From Odontocerum albicorne (lineage: Eukaryota > Arthropoda > Insecta > Trichoptera > Odontoceridae), in NCBI GenBank assembly GCA_949825065.1, contig OX463847.1:33941164-34005163 (forward strand): a stretch of DNA of 64,000 nt, in the 5' to 3' direction. The notes under the pieces were generated by a model. It worked only from the letters and a program-made list of their open reading frames with translations, searched no databases and had not been told where the DNA came from. The position numbers and the translations under genes were made by a program. Below are positions 54,263 to 63,990 of the stretch, in pieces (position 1 is the stretch's first letter; the number at the start of each line of letters is the position of its first letter).

Positions 54263-54339
54263 GTAAACATTTCCCTGTTTGTAAAAGTTGAGAATGTCTG
54301 TTTGTATTGTGTGGCCGGCATCAATCAGATGTGTACAAT

Positions 54340-54453
54340 TTGTTTCCTTTGTTTATTTATTTTATCAAAACAGGCATAGCCCTATTACATTGAAAAATAC
54401 TAAAATTGTTAACATTAAAAAAAATAAAAAATAAATAAAAAAAAAAAAAAAAT

Positions 54454-54490
<37 letters not shown>

Positions 54491-54491
54491 T

Positions 54492-54576
<85 letters not shown>

Positions 54577-55010
54577 CATATACGTACACATACACACATA
54601 TATATATACACATGCTCGTACATACACACATATATTCAAAATCACTTAAATACGTTGATGAGTGCTTTCTAACGCGCTCAATCTAAGAAGAAAATTTTCT
54701 TTTGCTTTTGGTAATGTGATATGTCAATATCCGAAACAGTCTCGTTCAAAATAGTTCAAGCCCTTCCAACAGGCATTAGCAGCTGGAAGGACCCATTATT
54801 GCGTATGTTATTGAGAACAGTTCTTGCTGGCGCAGTCTAGTGTAATTGTTAGGAACATTTAAAGCTAATCTTTGTTGTAATGATGGGCAGCTCACAACTC
54901 CTCGAATGAATCTAACAACGTATACCAGGAGACGCAGATCTCTTCTTACGCTCAAGGAGTTATACCCGAGCATGCCCAGCCGAAACTGAGTAGGATAAAG
55001 CCATGGATAG
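54340..55010 (-). mobile_element. LINE B, 5'-truncated copy with expanded AT tail
   Basis: Minus strand: coding end from about 55010 to 54640, then a 3' UTR enlarged by a microsatellite, and a terminus at about 54365 (GGGCTATGCCTGTTTTGATA on the minus strand) with an AAAT-type tail. The coding part reads MLGYNSLSVRRDLRLLVYVV and NVPNNYTRLRQQELFSITYA, matching 60.6-60.9 kb closely. A frameshift falls near 54775. Confidence 0.8.
54420..54625. repeat. A-rich run plus (TA)n microsatellite
   Basis: About 50 bp of A-runs are followed by roughly 100 bp of nearly pure TA and then mixed TACATA/CACATA repeats. It lies inside the 3' UTR of LINE B. The open frames across it are artefacts of the repeat. 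Confidence 0.95.
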
Positions 55011-55099
55011 AATTGTAAACATTAGCTTTTAACTTTAAACTGCCCACATTTTAATTTCAACATAAAACAGTTGTTAGGAAGTAAAAGTATTCATTATTA

Positions 55100-55443
55100 T
55101 CAGTTACTATTTTTTTCATTCACTCGTTCATATGGCACACCTCAAAACATACGAAATAGCGTTGCGGCCATATTGAAGATACTATAGTGACTGGGAGACA
55201 ACATATCTTTCCGTCCCATTAACCGATCCTTCTGATTTGCGCGGGATTGGCAGTTTGTCATCGTATGTGTTGACAATGCTACCCTCCTGTTTAGATATAA
55301 TAACACTCATACGCGTCTTACTGATGCGAGTTTTGTTATCAGATAAATTCTTTGAATGTTTTTTCAATTTTGCTTTTAGACTACCATCGAGAATTGAAAT
55401 CGAAACACCCAGTGGAAGTCAGTCGTTTTGCCAGCTAGCTTAG
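55100..55443 (-). repeat. tRNA-derived SINE-1
   Basis: Minus strand. The degraded head at 55443-55385 has CTAAGCTAGCTGGCAAAACG and GTTTCGATTTCAATTC (B-box-like). The tail at 55240-55110 has GATCGGTTAATGGGACGG, GTTGTCTCCCAGTCAC, CTTCAATATGG and GTGTGCCATATGAACG. This matches the order at positions 1-130. Confidence 0.55.
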
Positions 55444-55570
55444 AAGGTACATGGCCATGCGGAGGTTCGCCAGCTCGAACCCCGCGCTGTGCTACTTCCC
55501 TCGAATGACAAGAAGCATTTTTTCAACCTAGTATTCGAGGATCTAAGGACACCTATGACTTTAGTCTTAT
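55444..55570 (+). repeat. tRNA-derived SINE-3
   Basis: AAGGTACATGGCCATGCGG, GTTCGCCAGCTCGAACCCCG (B box), CCTAGTATTCGAGGATCTAA and GGACACCTATGACTTTAGTC. A deletion removes the middle of the head relative to the 25120 copy. It directly abuts SINE-1. Confidence 0.6.
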
Positions 55571-55574
55571 TTTA

Positions 55575-56180
55575 TTATTTATTTATTTGACACTTCATTG
55601 GCATTACAATCTGGCAGGTTTATTGCCAGGTGGCAATATTTTCCAACCAAACAGTAAAAGTAAATTTCATGGTCGCAAAAAATGTTCAAGAAATTATTCA
55701 TATATGTGAAATTCATGGGCATTATTAACATGTTAAAGTAAAAGTGAGATATCTTCAAAAGAAAAGGAAAAGATGGCGAAGAGGTAAGAAAAATCAGGTA
55801 TGAAACACGTTATATTACTAGCTAGATATTGAGAGCTTTTTCAGTCGCTTCTTAAAACATGCAAAGGATGGAGCGAATCTAGCATTGGTTTGTAACTGGT
55901 TCCAGAGTCTCACTGCATAGACAGTAAAGGACGACGTAAACAAATAACAGCGGTGAACTGGGAAGGTTAATAAACAATCTCTATCTTAGTGCAGCGCAAG
56001 TCTATGATCGGAAAGACGCTGAACATTTTTAACGAGATAAGAGGGGGCGGCGGGACAGTAAAAGATATTATTCAATAGATATAGCATGTTAATTTGTCGT
56101 CTATTTCTCACGTTCAACCAGTTCAGCGTCTTCTAGTATGAAGTGAAATATATGAGTATATGATCGTACTTTTTCAGGTT
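55575..56180 (-). mobile_element. LINE D, 5'-truncated copy
   Basis: Minus strand from 56180 (AACCTGAAAAAGTACGATCA) to a tail at 55575 (an ATTTATTTATT run on the plus strand). The coding part occupies 56120-55830 and the remaining ~250 bp is 3' UTR ending GGTGGCAATAAACCTGCCAG-like sequence. Confidence 0.7.
55830..56130 (-). pseudogene. LINE D ORF2 C-terminal fragment
   Basis: The translation reads LNWLNVRNRRQINMLYLLNN, IFYCPAAPSYLVKNVQRLSD and, after a stop, DRDCLLTFPVHRCYLFTSSF then TVYAVRLWNQLQTNARFAPS. This is the classic LINE ORF2 ending: 'L.WL....R......L......P.YL', then 'F.VP..RT..Y..SF...A.RLWN.LP'. At least one stop breaks it, and the reverse transcriptase core is absent. Clade not determined. 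Confidence 0.75.
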
Positions 56181-56209
56181 AAAATTAAATTGAGGACAAA
56201 CATATTGAA

Positions 56210-56410
56210 AATAGTGCTCCGATCGTCCCATTTTGGTTTGCCATCGTATCCAGCACAGTGGTGTTGCCAGTGAAATTGCTTACGGCTCACCACTTTAAGA
56301 CAAATTCCAAGGCACCGCTTCGTTTTCCAACTGAATTGACGTTCGAGTGGTAAGGAATCCTCGACTACGAGGCCCAACAATAACGACAAGATCACGGAGG
56401 TTATCACTTA
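56210..56410. repeat. Repeat family H, single copy
   Basis: GTGCTCCGATCGTCCCATTT, TTGCCATCGTATCCAGCACA, then CCAACTGAATTGACGTTCG, GGAATCCTCGACTACGAGGC and CCAACAATAACGACAAG. It aligns end to end with the flanks of the hairpin array at 59430-60290, but here the hairpin unit occurs once and is imperfect. Unknown origin. Confidence 0.6.
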
Positions 56411-57160
56411 AAAATGGTAATAAATTTATTATTGTCGTACTACTTTGCTTTCACATATTACAGGTGACATTAGAAAAACACACAAATCTCCAAAATCTCC
56501 GATAAAAAAAGAAAGAAATTCAGTTCAAAGGAACGGATCACAAACAAACTTTGCATGAAAATTCCGGATGAATTCGAGTCTCCAGTAGAGCTTCGGTGGC
56601 ATATTTTATTAAAATTTCTTCCTCGTTATTTCAATACCACTCAAGAGCGCTCGTCTCTTCCATTCAATATGTCACTCGAATAGAGAAAATATTATTGTAT
56701 CGGGTAAATGTAAACAGGGCTTTATTAAAGTCCCAGAAAGGAGTTTACACTGCCGTTATTCATCGACGGAATGTTTTTCTAACGTCTGCATAAATATTAT
56801 TACAAGGTCTGACGTCTCGTATTTCAAGTGTGTTCTGTCTCTTACACACAGCTCAGCATACATAATAATTGCCGATCAATAATAAATCGAGCTTTATATA
56901 TACATATATAACAGCTGGCCGGTTTTTTTTGCCTATCCACTAGGAAGTTTTTTTAACGGATCAATCAGCGATTTCTTTTTGATCCATTCATGAAGAAAAT
57001 ATTGTTGATGATTTGAAAGAAATGTTTTCAAGTATCAATATTTTTTTGTAACGTGATTCATCACTATACGAGTATAACAAAATTATATTATCCATAAATG
57101 TTTTTTTTTTTTCCGATTTATTTTTTAAATATAGTTTTGTGTTACTCTTTCGTTGTATAC
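56411..57160. other. Unassigned region
   Basis: No recognised element. The small plus-strand frame at 56596-56793 has no known motif. Confidence 0.4.
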
Positions 57161-57164
57161 AGTA

Positions 57165-57345
57165 CAAACTGACGGGTTTATTGTCATATGGCAATATCTC
57201 CCAAACAACTAGAAATACGTTAAAGAGGCCTGAAGGGAAAAACCGAACTGGAATCCTTTTTTTTCTGGGTTCCAAAAGGAAGTGAACCCGCCACCTCTAG
57301 GTTGGGAGGCAATCGTATTTCCAACTATGCCACGGAGGTCGTCAA
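57165..57345 (-). repeat. tRNA-derived SINE-2
   Basis: Minus-strand head at 57345-57280: GACCTCCGTGGCATAGTTGG (A box), then GAGGTGGCGGGTTCACTTCC (B box). The body has GATTCCAGTTCGGTTTTTCC, CTTCAGGCCTCTTTAACGT and GGGAGATATTGCCATATGAC. It is among the best preserved SINE-2 copies. Confidence 0.7.
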
Positions 57346-57349
57346 AGTT

Positions 57350-57830
57350 TGTTACTTTTTCTCTGATACTATTTTAACTAACCAATTTCAAGACACGATC
57401 GTGGATACCAATAATTATTTTGAAGCAAAAACTGTTCGACATGAAGAAATTGCTTTAAAGCAATAAATTAGTATGAGAGTAAATGAGTTAAAAATAGTTC
57501 AAATAATAACTCAAGTATTGTATAATCCAAATATGATTAAAAACAATAATACAATGATGATAAAGTGCCATTTAGAGAACATGTTCTCCTCAAAGGCGCT
57601 CTTACACGGGAACCAACCCCCATCTTAATGATAGATTAAAAATATTTGTGTGATTAGTAAAACATAGTGACAGTGGCTGTGTAAAGCGCGAGCAGTACAA
57701 TCTGGATTCCTGATTTGTTTTTTTTTTTTCGGGATTAGCTCAGAATAACACCTATTATTTATATCTCTTTGTATAACATGGTTTTGACAAAATCTCGCGT
57801 GTCTTTTTGATCGTTTGCTAATCTCAATCA
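57350..57830. other. Spacer with a family F scrap
   Basis: Mostly unassigned. 57560-57640 has GAGAACATGTTCTCCTCAAA and GGCGCTCTTACACGGGAACC, resembling 3880-3930 of family F. Confidence 0.35.
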
Positions 57831-57834
57831 ATCA

Positions 57835-58414
57835 AGGGAATTTAACAGTACCGATATCCTTCGAAACTTATATAATTATCTAATTAGAATATGCATCTAC
57901 AGTTTGGGCTCTTTATCAGCTTAAATATAAAAACAATATAGAACAAATACAAAAAAACCCTCAGATATCTATAGTACAGAACAAAGCGCGATTATTCCAA
58001 ATATGCTCACCATGGCGAACTTCTCATGGTGTGTAACTATAGAAGCCTCGAAACAAGAAGGCAAGAATCCATTGCGATATTCCTACTTAAGGCTTTTCAA
58101 GGTTGCTTTAACTGTCCCACAATTCTAGAAGCACTTAGTTTATATGTACCTAATAAATATAGCCGTGCAAGGAATCACCCTCTGTTCTACATACCAACGT
58201 ACAGGACGAATATCATGGCTAAACACTCAGTCACGCGTGGTAAAGAGATATTGAACCAACTGAATGACACTGTTGATATATTCTCGGTACCGTTTAGCAG
58301 TATGAGAAGATTTCTGGCTGATATTCTTCCTAACGAATGAACTAACGCTAGAAGCAGACCCTATTTGTGTAACAGGAGAAATCCGGGTAAAGTGGATAAA
58401 AAATAAATTAATTA
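57835..58414 (+). mobile_element. LINE A, second copy, 5'-truncated
   Basis: It starts inside ORF2 (STDILRNLYNYLIR segment), passes through two or more frameshifts between 57900 and 58020, and is then open from 58026 to the stop at 58338-58340. The 3' UTR is AACGCTAGAAGCAGACCCTA, then ATCCGGGTAAAGTGGATAAA and an A-rich tail. The 3' UTR matches LINE A at 30882-30937 closely. Confidence 0.85.
58026..58340 (+). pseudogene. LINE A ORF2 C-terminal fragment
   Basis: The 104-codon frame begins MVCNYRSLETRRQESIAIFL and ends SMRRFLADILPNE. Along its length it matches the final ~100 residues of the LINE A ORF2 at 30938 with about ten differences (for example ILEALSLYVPNKYSRARNHP). This is the post-RT C-terminal region. 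It has no separate function known to me. The ATG is simply the first one after the frameshifts. Confidence 0.9.
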
Positions 58415-59080
58415 AAAAAAACGCTGTGTGTTTATTATTATGCTATTTTTTTCAGAATTATGTATTATAACTAGTTTATTTTTTTAAATATCTTTGAGTA
58501 ATTATTTATAATCGTTATATTGTTAAGATTTGTGCACAGTTTGAGTGACACTCAAGGAAGTTTACTGGGCGTGTTAGCTTAAGGGTTGGCAATTGTGTTG
58601 TCATAAGGTTGTATTTCACTAGATTAAATTGATGGAAAAGTAACTTTTATCGATTTTCTTATCATTTTCAATATTTCAACATTTATAAATGCGACAATAT
58701 TGTTATGTCTTCAGTAAATTTTAAAATGTTGACAACATTTACAATGTATGAGTTTTATACCTTGATTGTCAATATTGCATTTTCTAATTTCACTAAGTAG
58801 ATACACATATTATATACGAGTATACAGAAATTATATTTTTTTCTCTTTTGGTATTTATGCGATTGATTCTTCAGAAAAATTAGCTATTTGTATTATTTAT
58901 ATTTTTATTATTATAATAATAATATTATCATGAACTAACCAACTTTGGTCCAATATATATAGTATAATATTTTTCTACAGTTTTGATGTATACAGAACAA
59001 ATGTCAAACATTATATTTTCTAATTTCACTAAGTAGTCCGATATGAAATGTTCAACTTTTGGTATATGTATATTATACAG
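58415..59080. other. Unassigned AT-rich spacer
   Basis: Only a duplicated TATTTTCTAATTTCACTAAG motif near 58780 and 59010 stands out. Confidence 0.4.
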
Positions 59081-59082
59081 AC

Positions 59083-59244
59083 AACCTCCGTGGTCTAGTT
59101 GGTAAGATGCTTGTCTCTCAACCCGATGTTGCGGGTTTGACTCCTGTTGAAATCCATTTTTTTTTTAAAGAATTTCAGTCTCGTTTTTACTTAAGGCCTC
59201 TTTAACATCTTTCTGGTTGGTTGGAAGATATTGCCAGATTGTAC
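59083..59244 (+). repeat. tRNA-derived SINE-2
   Basis: The head has TGGTCTAGTTGG at 59091-59102 (A box) and GGGTTTGACTCC at 59133-59144 (B box), in tRNA-like spacing. The body follows with AATTTCAGTCTCGTTTTTAC, TTAAGGCCTCTTTAACATCT, TTCTGGTTGGTTGGAAGATA and TTGCCAGATTG. It is immediately followed by SINE-3. Confidence 0.75.
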
Positions 59245-59248
59245 TGAG

Positions 59249-59400
59249 GTGTATGCCCACGTGGTAATGTACTGAACTTCTGTGCGGAATGTGGCCGGTT
59301 CGAGCCCCGCGCTGTTTTACTACCCTTGAAATGACACAGATATTTTTTTCCATCTAGTATTTGGAAGTATAAGGATACATATGATTACGGTAATGTTTAT
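59249..59400 (+). repeat. tRNA-derived SINE-3
   Basis: GTATGCCCACGTGGTAATG (A-box region), GGCCGGTTCGAGCCCCG (B box at 59297-59307), CATCTAGTATTTGGAAGTAT and AAGGATACATATGATTACGG. Same order as at 25120. It lies back to back with SINE-2 in the same orientation. Confidence 0.7.
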
Positions 59401-59429
59401 TCTTTAAAAAAATGATAAAAAACATGCAT

Positions 59430-60112
59430 TTGTGCTCCGATAATGTCATATCAAGTGTGCCATCGAATCCAGTACAGTGAAAAGACCACTGTACTGGTTT
59501 TATGCTCCAATCATGTCACATCAGGTGTGCCATCGAATCCAGTACAGTGGAAAGACCACTGTACTGGATTTATGCTCCGATCAGGTGTGCCATCGAATCC
59601 AGTACAGTGGAAAGACCACTGTACTGGATTTATGCTCCGATCAGGTGTGCCATCGAATCCAGTACAGTGGAAAGACCACTGTACTGGATTTATGCTCCGA
59701 TCATGTCACATCAGGTATGCCATCGAATCCAGTACAGTGGAAAGACCACTGTACTGGATTTATGATTCGATCATGTCACATCAGGTGTGCCATCGAATCC
59801 AGTACAGTGCAAAGACCACTGTACTGGATTTATGCTCCGATCATGTCACATCAGGTGTGCCATCGAATCCAGTACAGTGGAAAGACCACTGTACTGGATT
59901 TATGCCCCGATCATGTCACATCAGGTGTGCCATCGAATCCAGTACACTGGAAAGACCACTGTACTGGATTTATGCTCCGATCATGTCACATCAGGTGTGC
60001 CATCGAATCCAGTACAGTGCAAAGACCACTGTACTGGATTTATGCTCCGATCATGTCACATCAGGTGTGCCATCGAATCCAGTACAGTGGAAAGACCACT
60101 GAAATTTCTGGT
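59430..60112. repeat. Tandem array of ten hairpin units (70 bp)
   Basis: Hairpins with a stem AATCCAGTACAGTGG, loop AAAGA and the complementary CCACTGTACTGGATT start at 59466, 59536, 59596, 59656, 59726, 59796, 59866, 59936, 60006 and 60076. The spacing is 70 bp, or 60 bp where ATGTCACATC is deleted. Most stems are perfect over 15 bp; the first and last have one changed or missing arm and three units have a G/C change at the loop edge. A linker of TATGCTCCGATCATGTCACA, then TCAGGTGTGCCATCG, separates them. Frames stay open in all registers because the unit lacks stops; I do not read a protein here. Confidence 0.95.
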
Positions 60113-60290
60113 GTGAAAAGGCTCACTCATTAAAGATGAGAAAAAAGAAGAATGAGACGGGAAAAAAAAACTCCATGGCACAGATTTGCATTCCAACTGT
60201 ATTGATGGTGTAATGGTGAGGGGATTCTCGACTATGAGGCCAAGCAATAACGACGACTATAGTATATGCAACGACGAAAGTGTAATACAA
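60113..60290. repeat. Repeat family H, right flank of hairpin array
   Basis: CTGGTGTGAAAAGGCTCACT, TGCATTCCAACTGTATTGAT, GGGATTCTCGACTATGAGGC and CAAGCAATAACGACGAC parallel the 56270-56390 sequence. This shows that the array grew inside a copy of this family. Confidence 0.6.
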
Positions 60291-60530
60291 TACAATAATG
60301 CAAATTATTCTTCACACAATTAAACATCATATATATTTATTTATATTGTTACTTTTATTACAATAGCAAACCAAAAGGAGAAAAAGAGGTCTTAAGTGGC
60401 TAACAAATTATAGATTTTTTTATGAACTAAAGACGTATTATTTATTTCAAAATATTCCAAGTCAAAAACTCTTACCTTTAACTCGCAACTCATGTCAGAA
60501 AATTCTTACTCTTAACTCGCAACTCAGAAA
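60291..60530. other. Unassigned spacer
   Basis: A duplicated CTTACTCTTAACTCGCAACT-like motif near 60470-60520 is the only structure seen. Confidence 0.4.
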
Positions 60531-61180
60531 GCAATGCTTGCATTTGGAGCCCGGTGGGGGCGCAGAACTCGCTCATGGTGGAGAAAGTACAAAAAAAATA
60601 TCTACGATATCTATATATGAGAGAGTTCGGTGTCTATCCATGGCTTTATCCTACTCAGTTCCTGCTGGGCATGCTCGGGTATAACTCCTTGAGCGTAAGA
60701 AGAGATCTGCGTCTCCTGATATACGTTGTCGAACTCGTTCGAGGAGTTGTGAGCTGTCCAGCATTACTACAAAGATTAGCGTTAAATGTTCCTAACAATT
60801 ACACTAGACTGCGCCGGCAAGAACTGTTCTCAATAGCATACGCAAGAACGGGTCTTCCAGCCGCTATGCCTGTTGGAAGGGCCTTAACTCTTCTGAACGG
60901 GACTGCTTCGGATATTGACATATTTCATATCACATTACCAAAAGCAAAAGTAAATTTTCTTCTTAGATTGAGCGTGTTAGAAAGCACTCATCAACATACT
61001 TAAGTGACTGTGAATATATGTGTATCATATGTTTGTGTGTATATACTCGTATGTATGCATATGCATTATTTTATATAATTTTTTTTTTTTTTCTATGTAA
61101 TTTTTCTTCTTTTTTAATGTCTTGTATTTTTCAAAGTAATTGGGCTAAGCCTGTTTTGAAAAAATAAATAAATAAAAAAA
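60531..61180 (+). mobile_element. LINE B, best-preserved copy
   Basis: A 5'-truncated LINE with an open C-terminal ORF2 (60536-61003), a T-rich 3' UTR and a terminus TTGTATTTTTCAAAGTAATT, GGGCTAAGCCTG, then AAAAAATAAATAAATAAAAA. The other two copies (30609-33480 split, and 54340-55010 minus) share the same end. Confidence 0.85.
60536..61003 (+). pseudogene. LINE B ORF2 C-terminal fragment
   Basis: The open frame begins ACIWSPVGAQNSLMVEKVQK, the 'Y.S..W.P......L..VQ..FLRYL' region that follows the RT thumb in Jockey-like LINEs. It runs through LGMLGYNSLSVRRDLRLLIY, NVPNNYTRLRRQELFSIAYA and DIDIFHITLPKAKVNFLLRL to a stop at 61003. About 155 residues are intact without a break, so the copy is young or recently active, but it has no catalytic domain. 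It is distinct from LINE A, whose corresponding region ends ADIIPNE. Confidence 0.85.
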
Positions 61181-61795
61181 CTCAACATTGTGTTCCATGA
61201 TTTTTATTTTTTACATTGATTTTCACAACTATTTTTCAAATATTATTTTCATGTGTCAAATTTAAGACAGACATAGATACTATTAACTATTATAAAATAA
61301 AAACTGATTTAAGGAAAAAAAATTATTGAAGAAATACACCCAATAGATGTACAATATTTGCATGAAAGTGTTAAATAAATTAATATACAATAGAAAATGA
61401 TCAAATCGTTAATCGAACCCGCAACACTCGACTTATCAACAGGTCTACAGAAGTCGTCAAAGAACTTTTATTATGACGAATTTTATATTATATAAATTAT
61501 GATGAAAAATCCTCTTAAAAATTTAAGGCAGTGTTTTCAGTCTTCTTCAATGTATCTAATAAAGTGAATATATAATGAGTGTAACAAGAAAACAAGGCAC
61601 ATCCATTGTCTAGTAGCTTGGCTCCGGTTGGGCGATGTCATAAACCTTTCTACATGACACTGCTGAGCGGGTGCACTTTGTTTTACTTATTGTATTGTAG
61701 AAAGCTTTACTTAGTTTAAAGTTAAAAGCTAATGTTTATAAATGTGCTCACCTGATGCTAGCCACATGGTACAAACAGAGATTCTCAACATTATT
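61181..61795. other. Spacer with a degraded SINE head
   Basis: 61405-61460 holds a minus-strand tRNA-like fragment (GTCGACTTCTGTAGACCTGT and GCGGGTTCGATTAACG, B box). The motif TTTAAAGTTAAAAGCTAATG at 61715 also flanks LINE B at 55020. The rest is unassigned. Confidence 0.4.
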
Positions 61796-61799
61796 AAAT

Positions 61800-62040
61800 A
61801 GTTAAATACAGATATACCATCACGCAATATCCCTACTGGGATAGGCAAAATGAGCAGAGTGCCAGACTGTGTTCTCGACATATCGTTCGCCTCCTCTACA
61901 TCCATACAGCTCTAGCGATTTCTCTGACTGTTTACATTTCCTTTTTTAAAAACATCATTGACTCAATCCAGCCTTACTTTCCATGATCACGGCACAAATC
62001 TTTCACATCTACAATATCAAAATACTTTAAATCTTATTTA
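61800..62040 (-). mobile_element. LINE R 3'-end fragment
   Basis: Minus strand, 3' end near 61808 (ATATACCATCACGCAATATC). Blocks CCTACTGGGATAGGCAAAAT, GCCTCCTCTACATCCATACA and CTCAATCCAGCCTTACTTTC follow. Decayed coding end. Confidence 0.6.
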
Positions 62041-62735
62041 ATAAACATTGTATATGAAAGATCAGTTAAGTTACTTTGATTTAAAAGCTTTCGATAACGG
62101 TAAACTATTATTAGTAGCTTTCGATTAACGGTGATCCTGATCGAGTAAAAAGTTGAATAAAGACTTACTGTCAAATGCAGATACATGTAATAGTTCGCCT
62201 GTATGTAGTTAGTAGATCTGATTCAAATTTTTGGCAATGCGTTCGCGAATGGTCTATATATATTGACCGCAATTGAACTAACAAAATTAAATCTCTTTCA
62301 AGAAGATCATTAGTCCCATCATGTTTGTCATTACATTGTTATCTTGGATGGCTCCTATATCAGGTTATGATCGAAATCTGGTTTGATCTAAACTTAATAA
62401 ATATATAAACTTGCAATGATTAATTAATACTCCAAGCTCTTTCTTAAGAACATTGAAGACGTTATTACGTTACCAATGTATGAATCGCAATATGTAGCTT
62501 CAAACATATTGTAAAAAAATAAAAATTTATTTACGAAATATAAAATTTAAATTATGTGTTCCGCCTCCCCACACATTGACAATCCCTGTCAGCTTTCAGC
62601 ATCACTCAGCCACAAACTTAATAAATACCACAAAAGCAAAAGTTTGGTTGTTTTTTATTGTATTGGTATTTTCATAAACTACATTAACTCATTTCGTGAT
62701 TAAAAAGAGCTTTTTTTAATACATTATTTATACTT
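62041..62735. other. Unassigned spacer
   Basis: A near-duplication of AGCTTTCGATAACGGT / AGCTTTCGATTAACGGT at 62085 and 62115 is visible. No coding feature. Confidence 0.4.
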
Positions 62736-62739
62736 AAGG

Positions 62740-62860
62740 CATTAACATTGTGGGAGTTTAAAGACATTAACATTTGTTTTTATCAAACACTGTTTATTCC
62801 ACTTTTTGAAGTGAAATAAACATGTTTGATTAAAACAAATCATAATGTCTTTTTAAATAT
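62740..62860. repeat. Inverted pair of Penelope-family tails
   Basis: A minus-oriented tail (TTAAGGCATTAACATTGTGG, then TTTTATCAAACACTGTTTAT and TCCACTTTTTG) is followed at once by a shortened plus-oriented piece (AAGTGAAATAAACATGTTTG, then ATTAAAACAAATCATAATG). Confidence 0.6.
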
Positions 62861-62899
62861 ATGAAAAGTGATAACTAATAATATATATACTTAGTACAT

Positions 62900-63185
62900 A
62901 TATACCATTACGTCACTTCCCTGTCGGATAGGTAGAAAGGACAAAGCGCCAGACTTTCCTATATTGACACGTCCTTTGCATCTTCTCATACAACTCAGAT
63001 GACTTCTCTGACTTCCTACGTTTCCATCTTTTAAACATACGTTCCACCCACATTAACACTATATATTTGTTTTGTTGGTCTTTTTTTATTTTACTCAACG
63101 CACTCTTCATCTTACTCAATACATCAGGTTTAAGTTCACATTAATCCCTAATCACCTCATTCCGTATTCTGTCATACATTGTCAC
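62900..63185 (-). mobile_element. LINE R C-terminus and 3' UTR
   Basis: Minus strand. The 3' UTR has ACCATTACGTCACTTCCCTG, TCGGATAGGTAGAAAGGACA, AAGCGCCAGACTTTCCTATA and TTGACACGTCC. A 68-codon minus frame spans coding end and UTR (starts MSKMKSALSKIKKDQQN, corresponding to the LSK-KK landmark). Part of the coding sequence between is deleted compared with 53936-54130. Confidence 0.65.
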
Positions 63186-63274
63186 TCCATATAAACTTAT
63201 AATATCGACACTCAAAGAAAAAAAATGTAGCAATAATTAAGGATCAGAAATGTTGTTAAGTTCTGCAACCATAT

Positions 63275-63445
63275 TAAGCCTCCATGGCCTAGTTGGTAAA
63301 ACGCCTGTATTCTGAACTGGGGGTTACAGGCTCGATTCTCATAATTACCCAATTTTATTAAAACATTTTGCAGTCAGGTTTCACTTCAGACCTTTTATCA
63401 TATTTCTGGTTGTCTGGAATAAATTGCCAGACGGCAAATTTGTAT
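63275..63445 (+). repeat. tRNA-derived SINE-2
   Basis: CCTCCATGGCCTAGTTGGTA (A box), GGGGTTACAGGCTCGATTCT (B box), then TTTGCAGTCAGGTTTCACTT, CAGACCTTTTATCATATTTC, TGGTTGTCTGGAATAAATTG and CCAGACGGCAAATTTGTA. Complete from head to tail. Confidence 0.7.
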
Positions 63446-63815
63446 ACAAAAAAAACTTTAATATGGTAAGAATTAGGAATAACAAAACTTATTTCATTTT
63501 CATAATCATCGCGAATATAAAATTATGACAGTGCCTTTGATGTGGGTAAAAATCCAATCTTATTGCTGCAGTCGCTACTTTCCCATCCTTATTTCTGGTA
63601 GATATGATGTTATATACCATAAAATATTTTTCTTTACAGTTTAATTTAATCGATATATTAAATAATTATAGGATATTATTTTAAGTTAGCCTACTGTGGA
63701 TGCAATATACGAGTATAAGAGCATGTTCTACAAAAAATTATAATTTATATAATTAGTAATAACAGTTTAAAAATAATCTTTTACATTTAATCAATCAAAT
63801 TCTTCTTCTTCCCAG
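63446..63815. other. Unassigned spacer with a shared block
   Basis: 63540-63600 (GATGTGGGTAAAAATCCAAT, then GCTGCAGTCGCTACTTTCCC) resembles 20850-20915 downstream of the candidate host exon. It may mark the 3' UTR of the LINE that starts at 63990 on the minus strand. Confidence 0.4.
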
Positions 63816-63819
63816 TGTC

Positions 63820-63990
63820 ATGTCAGGTCCCCCCAACGTTGAATATCACCTGAGAGTAAACATCTTTGTCCCCGGCAGCCCGAAAAAGATCTCCAATACC
63901 CCTTATACCAGTCCAATCACGTATATTGCGGATCCTGGAGATTTGCCTCCTGCCAACACCTCTTCGGCCATTAATCAATTGAATATATTT
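63820..63990 (-). pseudogene. LINE RT C-terminal fragment, separate family
   Basis: The minus-strand frame reads INGRRGVGRRQISRIRNIRD, WTGIRGIGDLFRAAGDKDVY and SQVIFNVGGT before a TGA. This matches the C terminus of craniofacial-type LINE ORF2 proteins of the 'GKRG.GR.K.SWL.NIR.WTG......LFR.A.D' subtype. GC content is higher than in the flanks and the frame is uninterrupted for about 60 codons. The element continues beyond the window's right edge. Confidence 0.7.

Noticed and set aside
54357..54645. Three overlapping minus-strand frames rich in Tyr, Ile and Phe
   Set aside because: They are translations of the (TA)n and A-run microsatellite in the LINE B 3' UTR.
59430..60112. CRISPR array
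   Set aside because: The units are nearly identical throughout with no variable spacers, there are no cas genes and the context is eukaryotic.
59443..60133. Long open frames (over 200 codons) in several registers across the hairpin array
   Set aside because: The 70-bp unit lacks stops in all three plus-strand registers and the unit length rotates the frame, so openness is a by-product of the repeat. No start context, no flanking exon, no known protein.
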